From assembly GCF_964355755.1 (NCBI RefSeq), contig NC_092672.1, forward strand, positions 19,650,501 to 19,714,500: a DNA stretch of 64,000 nucleotides. The letters are read 5' to 3'. The notes beneath the pieces were generated by a model that saw only the letters and a program-made list of their open reading frames with translations, searched no databases and had not been told where the DNA came from. Shown here one piece after another: positions 43,523 to 57,100 of this stretch. Position 1 is the stretch's first letter, and the number at the start of each line of letters is the position of its first letter. Source of the stretch: Antedon mediterranea (lineage: Eukaryota; Echinodermata; Crinoidea; Comatulida; Antedonidae). The translations under genes and the position numbers were made by a program.

Positions 43523-44425
43523 ATTAAATCTAGGAAAATTTGCAAAGGAAAATGAACATTAGAAATGATTTTTAGTTGACATGGCATGACTATGTGTAAT
43601 CTTCAAACATTTCACTCTCGATGAAATTACTAGAATCTGAGTAACTGACCTGAAGGCACACAAAAAATGTCCCCATAAGCTCAGTTCCTTTCAGTTTTGT
43701 TCTATTCTTGTGGGACTGAAAGGAACTAAGTGCAACTTTAAATCATGTCAAGACCAGTATAGCAATGAGTTTGTTGTTTCCATATAGGTGTGTTATAATC
43801 ATAAAGATAGAATATCTTTTTTGGCTTTATTATATCTATTGGTTATAATAACCATTATGTCAAGAAATAAAATGGTCAAAATGCGGCCATTTAATAATAA
43901 CAATGTCTAGTACTATAGTAACGTTTTCATGCAAATAGGAATGACGAATACAGAACGGCCAGAACAAACATACAATCTTGACTTACTGTATTTCCAATGG
44001 GGTTGGACAGTTTTTTTAAATTAAGAGAAAAAAAGTAACACAAAGTTTAAATCCGCAAATTAAATCATATTCCTGAGAATAATTTTTATTTACTGAAATT
44101 AAATCATTAGTTTTACATGATTTGTTTATAATAAAATTTAATATTTGGATAATTTCATATTTACTCATGCATGAAAACCAGCTGAAAGAGCTCCACAAAG
44201 ACTCTGAATTCTTACAGTGTAATGGATCTTAAGTTTTGTAATTGTATTATTGTTTGTATTGTGAATACAAATTGGTACGACAGCACAAGCATGTAAAAAT
44301 TGAATTGTGTCAATATTCATTTTTCTTTCAACATATTATACAGTAGACAATTTGCGGAATTTGACACAACCTTGATACTGGTGGTAGTTCCTGGATTAAC
44401 ATACTTAATCCTGACATAAACTGCA
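43523..44425. other. intergenic, 3' side of MYO19, with a 13-bp-stem hairpin
   Basis: No coding sequence. AGTTCCTTTCAGT at 43683-43695 pairs perfectly with ACTGAAAGGAACT at 43715-43727. Minus-strand AATAAA words, for example near 44087, could serve as the MYO19 polyadenylation signal, but none is certain. Confidence 0.5.
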
Positions 44426-45118
44426 TTATAGCCTAACTGGACCATGATACAGCAAACCAAGTAACGCAATACCAAAAGCTATATCAACTGCAGGAGTTGT
44501 TGCAACTTGTACAAACTTGTTAATGATGGTAGTAGTTCCTTGATTTACAGGTTCCTCTTCAACACGTCTACCATTCTGGTGCTCACTAGCCATTGGTGTA
44601 TGTGTAGGCCTACCACATTGTTCATTTGAGCTCTTCTTTTGAGATATTTCATCCCCATCTTTCTTTTGTTCAATGTTTACTATTGTATTTCCTTCACTTC
44701 TACCACTATTACAGTTCAAGTTACCATTTTCATGAAATTGTATTCTATTGTTATTTACATTTTCTGGTTCTTCAATTTCATTGACGCTTTTATCGGAAAA
44801 CTTATCTCTTTTGTCTTGATCTTCAACTTCTTTGGTATCTTTACTGGTAAACTTATCTGTCTTGTCTTCAACTTCTTTGCTATCTTTACTGGTAAACTTA
44901 TCTCTCTTGTCTTGATCTTCAATTCCTTTACTGGTAAACTTATCTCTTTTGTCTTGATCTTCAACTTCTTTGGTACCATTGCTTGAACTAATCACTGACA
45001 GGTTACTGTCATGAGGTTCATTATCCAATGATACTGCTGACAGTATACCTTCTGTTAATATGCTATTGTTTTGTTGCGATTGTTCATCATTGCATTCTTG
45101 CACATCAGAATCAGCAAA
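44426..45118 (-). CDS. MYO19: MYO19 last exon: acidic/basic repeat tail with C-terminal hydrophobic segment
   Basis: The final 230 residues (832-1061) are largely charged and low in complexity. Four imperfect copies of a 15-residue block of the type [14 protein letters not shown] are encoded at about 44780-44985. The protein ends [20 protein letters not shown] plus PVRL. The last 17-18 hydrophobic residues followed by a single arginine look like a short tail anchor. Vertebrate MYO19 uses a different basic membrane-binding tail (MyMOMA), which I cannot align here. The exon is in frame with the preceding IQ exon (phase 0), so it belongs to the gene model. Expression of this exact end is unproven. 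Confidence 0.8.
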   Translation of the reverse strand, partial: FADSDVQECNDEQSQQNNSILTEGILSAVSLDNEPHDSNLSVISSSNGTKEVEDQDKRDKFTSKGIEDQDKRDKFTSKDSKEVEDKTDKFTSKDTKEVEDQDKRDKFSDKSVNEIEEPENVNNNRIQFHENGNLNCNSGRSEGNTIVNIEQKKDGDEISQKKSSNEQCGRPTHTPMASEHQNGRRVEEEPVNQGTTTIINKFVQVATTPAVDIAFGIALLGLLYHGPVRL

Positions 45119-48100
45119 CTGGTAAAAATAAATGTTAAATTGTATTAAATTGTATCAAGAAAAAAAATATTAGATTAAAAATCATAAATTGAATGTTTAT
45201 GATTTGAATACGGAGAATATTTCATGAAAATTAACTGATTGACCATTTAATGAGGCGGAACCAAGCACAGGCAATCTCTCAGTAAATGAAATATACTCTA
45301 TTCAACATTATTAGTTTTATAACACAGTACATATGATGATGTGTTAATTTAACATCATTAAAGTAAGTACATGTAAATGAGGATGTGTTAGTGATGAAGG
45401 AACATACTTCACATTGTAAAGTTTGTTAGTGCAGCGAAGATTGTAAATTGCGAGTTTTAAGTAAAGGCCTACCTCGTCTGAATTCAATTCATTTAATTGT
45501 TCATCTAACTTGCGTTGGTGTAAACGAATTGAATATCCAATCATAGCATACTGTATGACACGTGCTGCCTCATGTCGTCTCTTTACATCTTCTCTCACCT
45601 TCCAGCCTCTAAAACCTACAACATATCAATTCTAATTAGTGACAATTAGTGGCTTGGTTTGGTAACAGCATGATGCCTGCAAGATATTTGTCAAAACACA
45701 ATTACAATCAATACCTGCTTGAATGATGACAACAGCTGCCTCTTGTTTACTTTTGGTTGCCAGGATCTTCCTCCACCATATCTGGATTACACCAGAACTT
45801 AAATTGAATTCCTTCAATCTTGCAACTTCAAGTTTATCCAACTAAATGAAAAATAACGGAATATAATAAATATACAATGATGCAGATTCTTACTTATTTT
45901 TTACACTAACAAGCTAAAAACAAAAAGGTAAAAGTATTATAATTTTGTGCTACAACTTTTTCATAATGTTATAAGATAGCAATCTTACTGATTTTCAATG
46001 ACTTACACACATTTAACTGGGTAATAATTTTTAATAAAATGGTATTTTTTAAATTGTGTCAAATTAATTGTTCTTTTCTTTTTTATATTTATATACTTTT
46101 TTTAAAAAGAAAAATGCCTCAATTTTACATAAATATTTAGTCAATTATGGTGAATTTCCTATCTTATACTACAAAAATATTCCTGTAGCACTACTTTTAA
46201 AAATAAAGGTTTATTTTACGACACTCATTCAGCTCTACTGCAAAGGTTTATATTATACGGATATTGCCTATTTAGAGGTGAATTCCCCGAGGAAATGATA
46301 CTTTTCTAAGGAACTAAATATTACATCTGTTATATTAAAATATGTAGCAAAGTTTAAGTAGACTTGGCTGGGTCGGCTAGCCTAAGTAATAAGACTGCCT
46401 AGTTCACCTTACCTTGCCTAAGTAATAAGACTGCCTAGTTCACCTTACCTTGCCTAAGTAATAAGACTGCCTAGTTCACCTTACCTTGCCGTAAAATGAC
46501 CGTATAAAGTCAAATAATTGCTAATGATTTCTTTGCCATAAAATATTCACTTAAACTAATTAAAATTTAATTTATTCTACTGCAAATATAAAATAATTAA
46601 ATTATTATTAAACTACTTTTAAGTACCTGTCCCTCTCTTAGGAATATCTTTGTTTTTCCAAACAAAAAGCTTTTCATTTTATTTTCTTTGTCTGCTTCAG
46701 CTAAAACCAGATTCGTAATAACAGCACATTTACTTTTTGTATCCAAATCTTTTACATCTTCTGAGTTTGATCTTATTAATAATTCATACCTCTTAAGAAA
46801 ATCACTGTACAGCATTCTATAAGAAAATTGTCATTATCGTTGAGAATCAAGTATAACAAACAACACACTGGCAAGTATGTTAGTAGGTGTTCAACATGTA
46901 CAGTATACACAGGGATATATATAGTATATATTATAAACATCACACTGGCAAGTATGTTAGTAGGTGTTTAACATGTACAGTATGTACAGGGATATATATA
47001 GTATATATTATAAACATCACACTGGCAAGTATGTTAGTAGGTGTTCAACATGTACAGTATGCACAGGGATATATATAGTATATATTATAAACAACACACT
47101 GGCAAGTATGTTAGTAGGTGTTTAACATGTACAGTATGTACAGGGATATATATAGTATATATTATAAACAACACACTGGCAAGTATGATAGTAGGTGTTT
47201 AACATGTACAGTATGCACAGGGATATATATAGTATATATTATAAACAACACACTGGCAAGTATGTTAGTAGGTGTTCAACATGTACAGTATGCACAGGGA
47301 TATATATAGTATATATTATAAACAACACACTGGCAAGTATGTTAGTAGGTGTTCAACCTGTACAGTATGCACAGGGATATATATAGTATATATTATAAAC
47401 ATCACAGGCACAGAATAAATTCTATACCGCCCGGTGATATACTGAAATTCAATTAATTAATTTGAAACGATGAAGATGAGGAAATCTGTGAGAATGAGAA
47501 AAAGTCGCCTCCATCAAGATTCAAACCCGGAACCTTCTGCTTGATGTCCTAACCATTAGACCACTGGGGCTTTCATGGTATTATTCAAACTCGATTGGAT
47601 CGTCGTGGTAAGGCGGTATAGCACTAGTCCCTCAGTTGTACGCACACGCATCAGATATCAAATTGATACGCCCTCATCTTTCAGTATATATATACATATA
47701 TATATATATAAATCCAAAGGCAAATTACTGAACAAAATGACAAAGCTGTGGGTATCAGTGGCTGGATCTCAATGGAGATACAAAAATAAAAAGCGAAAAG
47801 CTAAATCAAAACGATAAAGTAAAAAGCCAGAAAAGTTAGCAGAGCTTTCGGGCAACACTAGCCCTTCATCGGTGCAATACCTATATATATATATATGTAT
47901 TGTAAGTCCTAGAGCAAGCTGTTTAATTGGGATTTTAATAGTAAAAAATACAGTAAAATACAAATTACAACAAATAAGAAGGTTGTAACATGTTTAGTGC
48001 AACCTATAAAACAATACAACACAACCATTTTAGTTTTTGCTTAATTATTCAATATCAAAAACAAACAGGTGTAAGCTGACCTGGTAGGGAAGCCTGTTGC

Positions 48101-51100
48101 ACTGATCTCAATTGTTTCAAGTTAACTTAACTAAACAAGGGTATCCACCAGTCATAGATGGGTACATTGTTAGTGCAAAAAGACACAAAACAACAGCTGT
48201 AAGCTGACCTGGTAGGGAAGCCTGTTGCACTGATCTGAATTGTTTCAAGTTAACTTAACTAAACAAGGATATCAACCAGTCCCATATGGGTACATTGTTA
48301 GTATAAAAAGAACACAAAACAATAGCTGTAAGCTAACCTGGTAGGGAAGCCTGTTGCACTGATCTCAATTGTTTCAAGAACACCGCAAGCACGTAGTTGA
48401 TTTATAACATGAACGTTATCAAAGCTGTCTGGTTGACACTCAAGACTTGGTTGGATACAGCGGATGTAGTGAGGTGTTGTTTCATGTAAAGTAGCCATAA
48501 GACTGTCCAATGAATTCTAAGATATAAGATACAATTGTTAGATTGTTACCCCAAAGATTACATGTAAAAACTGAAAGGTATCAACCAAAATAAGTATAAG
48601 TAAATACAAAATGGATTGAGGAAATATGTCTGATAATCAAAAAATAAAATATCTTGCATATATTTATTATTATAAGTTACATTTTCAACAGAAGTTAAAA
48701 AAAAATTGGGAAGAAATAATTTGAGTGATCCTGCAGATGTTTATTTGATTTATTTCAGCGTCATAAAAAACAATTTAAAGATAAATTACAATTAATATAA
48801 TATACAGGAAACAAAATATGAAACATCAACAATATACAAAATCAGAGATGCTGAGGAAAACCCATAAAAGTCCTTGTTTCCCTGTTTCTCCTTTTTTCAA
48901 GAAAAAGCAAAAACAACAACAAAGCAAAAAAACCTATCTAAATTCTAAAGCAAGAGCTCAGTCTTGAAGCTATTTTTCCATACTAAATTCATCAAGAGTC
49001 TAAATTAAGTTTTGAATGAGTTTCAACTTTTAGGATTCTGTACCTTAAATTTTGATACCACTGTAGTAGTCTTTTTGCCTTTTGTTTTACTTGAACTCTG
49101 AAAAAAATTCATAAAATTAACATATTTTAGGTTAAACAGAACTATTGACATAACTGACAAGATGCAAAGACATTATAAATATCACACATTTATTCGGCAT
49201 TGTTCTTTGTTTAAAAGTTTCATGATGTAACATTGATGAAGACAGAACTTAAAAAGCAATGGTATAGTGTTAGTACAGTGTTAGTATGGTGTTACTACAG
49301 TGTTAGTATGGTGTTACTACAGTGTTATTATGGTGTTACTACAGTGTTAGTATGGTGTTACTACAGTGTTAGTATGGTGTTACTACAGTGTTAGTATGGT
49401 GTTACTACATTGTTAGTATGGTGTTACTACATTGTTAGTATGGTGTTACTACATTGTTAGTATGGTGTTACTACATTGTTAGTATGGTGTTACTACATTG
49501 TTAGTATGGTGTTACTACATTGTTAGTATGGTGTTACTACAGTATTAGTATGGTGTTACTACATTGTTAGTATGGTGTTACTACATTGTTAGTATGGTGT
49601 TACTACATTGTTAGTATGGTGTTACTACATTGTTATTATGGCGTTACTACAGTGTTATTATGGTGTTACTACAGTGTTAGTATGGTGTTACTACAGTGTT
49701 AGTATGGTGTTACTACAGTGTTAGTATGGTGTTACTACATTGTTAGTATGGTGTTACTACATTGTTAGTATGGTGTTACTACATTGTTAGTATGGTGTTA
49801 CTACATTGTTAGTATGGTGTTACTACATTGTTAGTATGGTGTTACTACATTGTTAGTATGGTGTTACTACATTGTTAGTATGGTGTTACTACATTGTTAG
49901 TATGGTGTTACTACATTGTTAGTATGGTGTTACTACAGTGTTAGTATGGTGTTAATACATTGTTAGTATGGTGTTACTACATTGTTAGTATGGCGTTACT
50001 ACATTGTTAGTATGGCGTTACTACAGTGTTAGTATGGTGTTACTACATTGTTAGTATGGTGTTACTACATTGTTAGTATGGTGTTACTACATTGTTAGTA
50101 TGGTGTTACTACAGTATTAGTATGGTGTTACTACATTGTTAGTATGGTGTTACTACATTGTTAGTATGGTGTTACTACATTGTTAGTATGGTGTTACTAC
50201 AGTGTTAGTTTGATGTTACTATGGTGTTACTACATTGTTAGTATGGTGTTAGTATAGTGTTACTATGGTGTTTAAAAACAAATGATAAGATCAATCACCT
50301 GTAAACTGGTAACATTAGCTTCAACTAATTGTTGCACAAACTTCTTGCTGCTAATTTTAAGCAAATCTACAAGTTCTGCTGGAATACCATCCTAAAAACA
50401 TCAAATGATACACAATAGATTAATTAGTAAATGAACATTCACCTGTGTACACTGCACATCAAATCTAATGAGCAAATATAATGTAATAGCAATAAGGTTT
50501 CCATTCAAAGTAAATATTATAGGGATACTCGGAAAAAAAGCCATGGTAATAGGGCAGGAGGGCAAGTTGGTAAATTGATTGTTCGTTAACTTGATGAAAT
50601 TGTAATATTGGAGAGCATATGTGGTTAAATAGGTTGAAACACTCTTGTCGTTTTCTAAATTGAATTGTGTTAGTGAACCAATTCTTATTTTGATATATAA
50701 ACAGAGAAATGTAATACTGTAAGCTGAGCACGTACTCCAGACTGAAAAAAGATGGCAGCCGTAAATGTGTTCAAAAACATTATTTAACATAACAAATAAT
50801 AATCTAATATAATACATTCACATATTCTTGTCAAAGAACAGTGAAGATTTATAAATCGCAATGGAATGAATAAATTCTAGGTAATCTAGCATTTTTGTAT
50901 TTGAGGATCATATAGAATGCGTTCACGGTTATACGCTTAACACGCTGCATTGTGTATTGTTCTCACGCAGATAGGCTCAACACAGGCATATAGCAGTGCG
51001 TACTGCGTAGGGCATATCTGATTGGTTGATTGAAAGCCGCTATTTTGTTGGTTCCCTCTCCATAGAGAATCACCTTTTGAACTGCGATAACAGAGCATAA

Positions 51101-54100
51101 TAATAGATAGAGCATTACCTATAGCTACAAACAGCCATTCATACATTTTACTGTGGTATTTATTTTCAGTTATAAGATTATGAGAAATGAGTTTAAACGA
51201 AGCAGATGCACTATTCCATAATTGTAATGCTTTGAGAAACTATTTATGAACTTCTAACCCCCTTTTTTTGTGAATATACTGTAAAACTGGCATTCAGTTG
51301 TAAGTATATTACCTTATTCTTTTCAATTAGACCATCCACTTGGTACGTAACTTTCTCTGCATAGTGATGCACAACAAAAGCTGGTGATGTCACTGATATA
51401 TGTGCACGAGATAAGCTTGCACTGCTGATGGTGTCAAGAAGAAACTCACAAAATGAACTTGGATCTGAATGTCTGTTTAACTTGCATTGCTATAAACAAG
51501 ATAAACTTGCAATTAGAAAGTAAATGACATAATAACATGATTGTGATCTTAGATGGACAGTCTAAGCACAACAACTTGTAGTTTGCAACTGGTTGTGGTG
51601 TTACTGTACTTTTGCACCTAACTCACTGGGCATAAGGTCACTCACCATCACTGATGTGCAGCAGGTGAATATTGGGGTTAAGCTTGAGGTGCAAAAGTAC
51701 ATCAGCAGCAGGTTTTCTAGTGTAAACTAGGCTCAAAAGTCCATTATTTATCTTCTTACAAACTACAGTTTATTTATTGATTTGGGCAATCAAGACAAAC
51801 TATGGTTTTTAAGACAAACTATGCCTGTCGGGTAAAAACCACTTTTTTTCAAAATGTAAAATTCAAAATAGGAAGGAGTTATTATTTTACGACATACTGT
51901 ACTACGATTGAGAAAGGCGAATTCTTAATACAGCACTGGGACAACTCATCTTTTTGTTGTCATACATGCAGCATGGTTTCATGGTACAGCAGTTTATCTT
52001 TCAATAATAAGTACAAACTACAGAATACAGGTTGTCTTTTTCAACCATTATTTTTCGTCTTGCGAAAAACTATGACTTAGAAACTTATTGTTTGTATTTT
52101 AATCGAAAGACAAACTACGACACCCCAATATTCAACATCAAAACATGTTTTATTGTCAGTGGAAACACTTACTTGATTCATGAGAGCAAATATACTGATG
52201 TTGCCTTCAATAACATCAAGACATGTTTTATTGTGAGTGGAATAGGAACACTTACTTGATTCATGAGAGCAAATATACTGATGTTGCCTTCAATAACATC
52301 AAGACATGTTTTATTGTCAGTAAAGTCTTCAAATTTCCATGGAATTCCCTCAGATTGACAGTCATCCTAAAATAATATAAACATGGCTGTTTAATCAGCA
52401 GTATAATTATGTTTATAAAGGTTCATCATTATCACTGTTAGATAAGTGAATGATAATTCTCATAAACTTTAAATATTATTGTTATCTTAATTATCATTTT
52501 ATATTGTATTATAATTATACTAGTATTTTGATATTATTAAGTTTTTACAAGATTTGTTTGATATCAACTAAAAGAAGTGCCATATTATTTTTCTCCATTT
52601 TTTTTAATGAATAAAAGAACTGTTGTTATTATCACTCTTATATGGTGCTAATAAAACACTGTTGCACCAACTGTATATTGGCATACTCTATATATAGAAA
52701 ATAAGTTTGTTGGAATACCTGTTCTGCTTTGAGGAAGTTGTGCACAAAATGTTGCTGAAGTTTCTCATTTGCATAATTTATGCATAATTGCTCCAAACTG
52801 TTAAATGAAAAACTTTCAAATCCGTAGACATCCAGTAGACCAATGTAAGACTGGCAACTCCTGGCCATGGTACTGTCATTGATGAATCCAACGAGCCAAT
52901 CAAAAACTCTGAAACATTAAAACATAATTTAGTCAGTCTTCAAAGCTAGTTTTTTTTGGTAAAACCAAAGTGGGGTTGAAAACGTTTGCATGTAAACATT
53001 TTCTCCTGTTATATACTAACTACATGACAAAGAAAGAAATTAGGCAGAAAGAAGTCGGGCCATGACAGCAAGAGAGATTAGGCAGAATAAAAATTAAATT
53101 AAATTGACTAAGTATTAGAGTTTGCATGTATGTATGTTTATTTTATTTTTGTGAATGTTTAAAGGTGTATGTAGGATTTGTTGTGGACAATCCGCCTCGG
53201 TGAAGACAAGCATGCATATGGGGAAGCAAATAAAAGTTATTGGATTTGTACAACATCTTCTGTGGGTTTGTTTTGAATGTATAACAGGTCAGTAAATAAG
53301 CAAATACTGCACAACAATCATTTTCAAAAGAGTAAGTAGGTTTCTTTCACTACAAACAAATATAGCTTTAATGTTTGTAAAATACCTGGCATAGAGTAAC
53401 TTTGCAAGACAATCTCTCCTTGTATGACATTCATCTTTTATGCAAGGTTTCATAAAGACACTCTTTCTACGCTTGTGAGATGCAGTGATTTGTCGGAATG
53501 CTAGACATCTAGTTAAGGCATCAACATCAAGACCAAGTAACTGTGCAGCAGCATTAACAGAGGTGTCAACTCCTGATGAAGCAACATAAATAGTACAACA
53601 ATATGATATATTGAATAATTAGTAAATTAGAAAATCTTTCTTTGGCTGAAATATTTTATCAACATTTTTTGAAGATGGAGAAAAATATTAATAAGATTGT
53701 TTAAGATTTTAAAGTGACATAATTATTAACGATATTTTTTTAGATATTTTGTGACCAACCTACAATAATATTAAGGTATTCCTTATGTCCGTTTTTAGTT
53801 ATTTCTCATATATTATATTATGGTAGAAATAAAAACAAATTAAAAAATAGTAAAAAGATGTATAAACTGTTGATAGAATATTATGAATCATAAATAAACG
53901 CCAATTTACTTTAGATTAAAAATTCTAATAAAATAAAAAAGAATGAACAAACAGTATTTTAAATATAATCTATTAAAACTTAAAGGTCGCAACTACTTTA
54001 AGCTAAACTATAAATACTGTATGCAATCTTAAAGGTCGCAACTACTTTAAGCTAAACTATATATACTGTATGCAATCTTTTTATTGGTATAATACAGAAA

Positions 54101-57100
54101 ATAATTAAACAGCATAACCTTTATATCATTTACCTTGTTTTTCAGAATCAATTTCACATGGTCCAGTAACATCATCACTAATAAAATCTACATTTCCAAG
54201 ATGAAGTATAACACTTAAAACCTACAAATAAACACATTTTCAAATTCAATTCAATAATTCAAAAAATAGAATTATAACATTACTATTAGATTTATGTATA
54301 AAAAACATCAAAGTCTATTATCACTAATTTATATACTACCATATGGTTTTCATTACCATAAATTTGTAAAAGTTGTTTTGAATCAATATACTATCATAAT
54401 TGTAAAAACTAGGTAAAAGTTCACTGATGTTTACTGTCCACATGTGCTGGATTAGTTCAACCAAGGCATCTAAACACATTGCTTTGGTTCAGTTAGTTCA
54501 CTGATGTTTACTGTCCACATGTGCTGGATTAGTTCAACCAAGGCATCTAAACACATTGCTTTGGTTCAGTTAGTTCACTAATGTTTACTGTCCACATGTG
54601 CTGGATTAGTTCAACCAAGGCATCTAAACACATTGCTTTGGTTCAGAATAGTTCACTGATGTTTATAATTCTTGTTGCTGTGACCTCCTGCTAAGTCCAA
54701 CATTAGACATCGCTTACTAACTAATTAAGTAAAAGTTTCTTACTTTAAATAATTCTTGTTGCTGTGACCTTCTAAGTCCAACATTACACATTGCTTACTA
54801 ACTAATTAAGTAAAAGTTTCTTACTTTAAATAATTCTTGTTGCTGTGACTTGCTAAGTCCAACATTACACATTGCTTGCTTTGTAACTATAAAATCGTGT
54901 TTATCCTTTTGATTACATGCATCTTCTGAACGGTTTAGTGGCACATAGTTTAAGTTGTCTGAATTTGGTAGTAACCAGTTCCTCCTTTCCCTTTCATTTC
55001 CGCCAAACAGCATCTATGATAATTTGAAAGAAGAAATGTTAATGATATTATTAAAAAGACTAATAATGAGAATAACATAAACTAATAATATATTTCATGC
55101 TTTGATAACATTAGTAGAGTGAGTGCTTTCTTGCCCTATATTACAAAATATTACAAAGTGACAATTTTGTTTCAAGATGTTTAATATTAGTACCAGAAAG
55201 ATCCTTTTCATATCTGCCTACATTGATCTCCAGACTTATTACATGTTTTCATATTTACTCACGAACCTTGTGAAATCACGGGAGAAGTATTGTCATTGTA
55301 TAGTTGATGGTGCTATCATTAGTACAATCTCAAGTTTGTGAGGAAAAAAAAGTCACGCTTCGATACTTTCAAACAGGTGTACGGTCAGTTAAATACCAGG
55401 ACAAAGCACAAATGCGCAGAACAAAAAAACAGGCCCCTGTGAATATCAGTAGTATTTTAACAACCTGATTACAACCAAAGGGTACATGTTTGCTATTAGC
55501 CTACTCACTTTAGAAACATGGCAACAGAAATAAATTGCAGGGTTTTCTCTAACCTGCAGAAAATATGCAAATGTATCACAGTTCCAACAGTTAAGTTAAA
55601 CAGTTGGTTATCCGGTTTAAAGGTACACAAAAATGAAACATAACTAATACTAACTTGGTAAAAGATGTGAAAATTCCTGGCACCATCACATTGATAAACA
55701 ACTCTAGTTTTCTCAAGAAGATATGTCTGAATAGAAGCACCAACAACATGATTTCCACTGAAAACAAAATTGGAAAGGTAAAATAAGAATTGCTCTTGTG
55801 TGTAATTTCATTCTTCCCTGCTATGACACACAAAATGGCATATGTAGAAACTCAAAATGCATGGCCTGTATACAGTATGTTGGTTGAACATTGACAAATA
55901 AAAATAATGTATGAAACTTACCGACTGAATTGTATCTGAATGTACTTTCCAAAGCGGCTACTATTGTGATTCCTGGTTGTGCTAGCATTGCCTAAAAAAA
56001 TGAAATAATAGTTGTCTAACAGAGATGGAGTTGTAGGGAGGTGTAGGGTACTGGGAGGCAAAAGATTAATATTACTGTATATATATATATATACTGGTGC
56101 AGGCCATCAAATATTGCCATCAATTTCAATTAATTCTACTAGTCTTAATGATACCAAATCTGCCAAAAATTTAATTTGAGCATAAAATCTCACGAAATTC
56201 ATATTTAGAACATACTGTAAGTTGGCCACTGCTCATCAACAGTTTTAGCCTATATATTAGGAGTTTAAAGGATTTTGGCACCATGACTGAAGGTTAAAGA
56301 TTATGCTAGAATTACAAAATGTAAAATCAGTACACAAACTGCTTTAAATTATCATTTTAAATTTCATTTTACATAAAGCGTTAATCAATTTTAGGTTAGG
56401 TGTAGCTTTATTTATTTATTTTTAAATCAGTATGATACTTATTGACTTTTATATTTCAGTTTTCTCAGGGAAGAGTTAAATTACAATTTAATTTAACTCT
56501 TCCCTGGTTTTCTTGTAATTTTAATGGTACACTATCATTATGCTCATTTTTATTTGGTTCTCAACTCTTTATCGACTGTTCTTATTCTATTTTCTTCTTT
56601 ATCTGTTGATGATAATGATGATGAATATAGAAAATTTGATATATTGATATGATTTAAAAATGCTGATTTTGTATATTTAAATAAAATAAAGGTGCTTCTT
56701 CTAGCGATGTTTCTTAGGACCATAACAGTACATAGATGTTTTTACATTTGAGAATGACATGTGTATCTTACTGTACTTTATTAAAGATAAACATAATAAT
56801 TACCAAATGCTTCAAGAATAGGATTTGAGTCTAATATTCTACGTTCAATGCAATCTGCTGGTGATGGTGTAAAACCACTATGAACAAAAAAGACAACAAG
56901 TTATCACAAATAAGTAACAAAACAGAGACAAATCTATAATTATGATGAAATAAAAACTGTAATTTTACATACATGAGAGTGTTTAATGATATTAAATTAA
57001 ATGTGTTTATTTTTATTACCCAGGGTTACATACTGCCACCATTGTCAGATATTTTAGTAAACATCTTGCATTCCATGTCTGTAATAAAACAATAATAAAT

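Noticed and set aside
46887-47386. Series of 63-codon frames with the same start and sequence
   Set aside because: Artefacts of the 77-bp minisatellite; they lie in a MYO19 intron.
47505-47575. Functional tRNA gene on the minus strand
   Set aside because: A and B boxes fit, but the acceptor stem and T-stem do not pair properly; a SINE is more likely.
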